Source of the DNA: Nonlabens sp.
GTDB lineage: Bacteria; Bacteroidota; Bacteroidia; Flavobacteriales; Flavobacteriaceae
Length of the DNA stretch: 5,989 nucleotides
Direction of reading: 5' to 3'
Assembly: GCA_030731685.1 (NCBI GenBank)
Contig: JANQTO010000403.1
Location: forward strand, 1 to 5,989
Both the position numbers and the translations under genes were made by a program. The notes beneath the pieces were generated by a model. It did not search any database and had not been told where the DNA came from. It saw only the letters and a list, made by a program, of their open reading frames with translations. Position 1 is the stretch's first letter, and every line of letters starts with the position of its first letter. This document shows, one piece after another, positions 5,172 to 5,989 of this stretch.

Positions 5172-5989
5172 ATGAATCTTAGAATTTTAACGATTGTTGT
5201 TTTGTTGTTCGCTTTCGCGAAAGCGAACTCCCAAGTAGTAATAAACGAATTAGACACAGACACCCCTGGAACAGACGATCAGGAATTTGTTGAACTGCTT
5301 TCCACGACGCCATTTTTCTCTCTGAATGGCTACGTCCTCGTATTTTTTAATGCAAATCCTAACAGTACTACTACAGGACAAGGACGCAGTTACTATGCAG
5401 TAGATTTAGACGGCCTACAAACTGATGTTAATGGGCTTATTGTATTGGGAAGCTCCCTAGTTTCTCCTGTCCCAGACCGCTTACTTGCTGAAAGTAATAT
5501 ACAAAATGGTCCAGATGCTGTTGCGTTATATCTAGGTAACGATACTGATTTCCCAGACCGAACTCCAGCGACGACCACAAATCTTGTAAGCGCACTCGTT
5601 TACGACACTAACGACCCAGACGATATTAATATGCTTACCCTACTAGGTGAACAGGTGCAATATAACGAAGGTGAAAATGGACCTACCACAAGTAATTCCA
5701 TACAACGCAAAGCAGACGGAACCTACGAAGCCAAAGCTCCAACCCCACATTCCCTAAACGATGCTACAACAACAAGTTATATAGGAGTTTCCTATACGGT
5801 AAGTTCCAATATGATTAACGAAGGGGACGCGCTTACAGTTGATTTCACGCTGTCCAGACCTTATACGAGCGATTTCACGCTCAACTTTACGCTTGATAAC
5901 GCAGGATTCACCACTGCAGATTATACTGGACCTAGCCAAGTAACTTTTATGACTGGTCAAACAAGCGTAGTTGTTGTTTTCAATACCAT
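5172..5989 (+). CDS. Secreted lamin-tail domain / Calx-beta protein, N-terminal part (truncated by window edge)
   Basis: 272 complete codons are visible, open at the right edge. Residues 1-18 form a Sec signal peptide: MNLR, the hydrophobic run ILTIVVLLFAFA, then the signal peptidase I site AKA before NSQ. Residues 22 to about 196 look like a lamin-tail domain (LTD): VVINELDTD, EFVELLSTT, SLNGYVLVFFN, GPDAVALYLGN, LVSALVYD, then SIQRKADGTYEAKAPTPHSLN. Residues about 205-272 resemble a Calx-beta repeat (INEGDALTVDFTLS, DYTGPSQVTFMTGQTSVVVVF). In Bacteroidota this layout is typical of large exported, often type IX-secreted, surface or nuclease-associated proteins. The C-terminus that would show a nuclease domain or sorting tag is outside the window, so the function stays open. 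The signal-peptide codons 13-19 are the repeat palindrome itself. No Shine-Dalgarno is visible; the ATG is fixed by the signal peptide. Confidence 0.85.
   Translation, partial: MNLRILTIVVLLFAFAKANSQVVINELDTDTPGTDDQEFVELLSTTPFFSLNGYVLVFFNANPNSTTTGQGRSYYAVDLDGLQTDVNGLIVLGSSLVSPVPDRLLAESNIQNGPDAVALYLGNDTDFPDRTPATTTNLVSALVYDTNDPDDINMLTLLGEQVQYNEGENGPTTSNSIQRKADGTYEAKAPTPHSLNDATTTSYIGVSYTVSSNMINEGDALTVDFTLSRPYTSDFTLNFTLDNAGFTTADYTGPSQVTFMTGQTSVVVVFNT
5207..5228. repeat. Perfect 22-bp palindrome, copy 2, inside a signal-peptide coding region
   Basis: This copy has the same 20-bp core as 818-837 (TTCGCTTTCGCGAAAGCGAA), extended by one G-C pair that differs from copy 1, where it is T-A. It overlaps codons 13-19 of the lamin-tail protein gene and is read as F-A-F-A-K-A-N, so the end of the hydrophobic core and the AxA cleavage site are encoded by the repeat. 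Confidence 0.92.

Noticed and set aside
5841..5881. 11-bp direct repeat GATTTCACGCT at 5841-5851 and 5871-5881
   Set aside because: It encodes DFTL twice in a beta-strand-rich Calx-beta region with a further NFTL; this is explained by strand-level protein similarity rather than a separate DNA element.
5393..5960. Minus-strand open frames at 5393-5578 and 5754-5960
   Set aside because: Both are antisense to the lamin-tail/Calx-beta gene, whose domains are recognisable; no promoter or homology signal supports the antisense frames.

Overview
The window looks like chromosomal DNA from a marine-type member of the Flavobacteriia (Bacteroidota). Four observations support this. The genes lack clear Shine-Dalgarno sequences. 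TAnnTTTG-type promoter boxes lie upstream of nearly every gene. Two copies of the palindrome TTCGCTTTCGCGAAAGCGAA are present, and I associate that repeat with flavobacterial genomes from memory, not from a search. The gene families also fit: a TrkH with an extra N-terminal membrane domain, a long RluA-type pseudouridine synthase, and a secreted lamin-tail/Calx-beta protein. Base composition is moderately AT-rich throughout. I see no mobile element, tRNA, rRNA or CRISPR array.

Layout from left to right: (1) 1-612, minus strand, the N-terminal 204 codons of a TrkH/KtrB potassium channel subunit that runs off the left edge. (2) 613-876, a 264-bp divergent intergenic region with promoter boxes for both directions and the first palindrome at 817-838. 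(3) 877-2046, plus strand, a predicted lipoprotein with two retropepsin-like DTG lobes and a C-terminal PDZ domain. (4) 2117 (or more likely 2147) to 3808, plus strand, a long RluA-family pseudouridine synthase. (5) 3812-4966, minus strand, a DUF3095 protein whose N-terminal half resembles a class III nucleotide cyclase palm domain; it converges on gene 4 with only 3 bp between the stop codons. (6) 4967-5171, a 205-bp divergent intergenic region with a promoter for each side. (7) 5172 to the right edge, plus strand, the start of a secreted protein with a lamin-tail domain followed by a Calx-beta repeat.

The genes do not form an obvious pathway. They look like independent transcription units: ion transport, envelope proteolysis, RNA modification, possible nucleotide signalling and an exported surface protein. 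Each has its own putative promoter. The most unusual feature is the second palindrome. It lies in frame inside the signal peptide of the last gene and encodes FAFAKAN, which covers the end of the hydrophobic core and the AKA signal-peptidase site. The DUF3095 gene is also notable: it has a well-formed promoter placed so close to the ATG that its mRNA is predicted to be leaderless or nearly so. I found no convincing evidence for a wholly new multi-gene system in this window.
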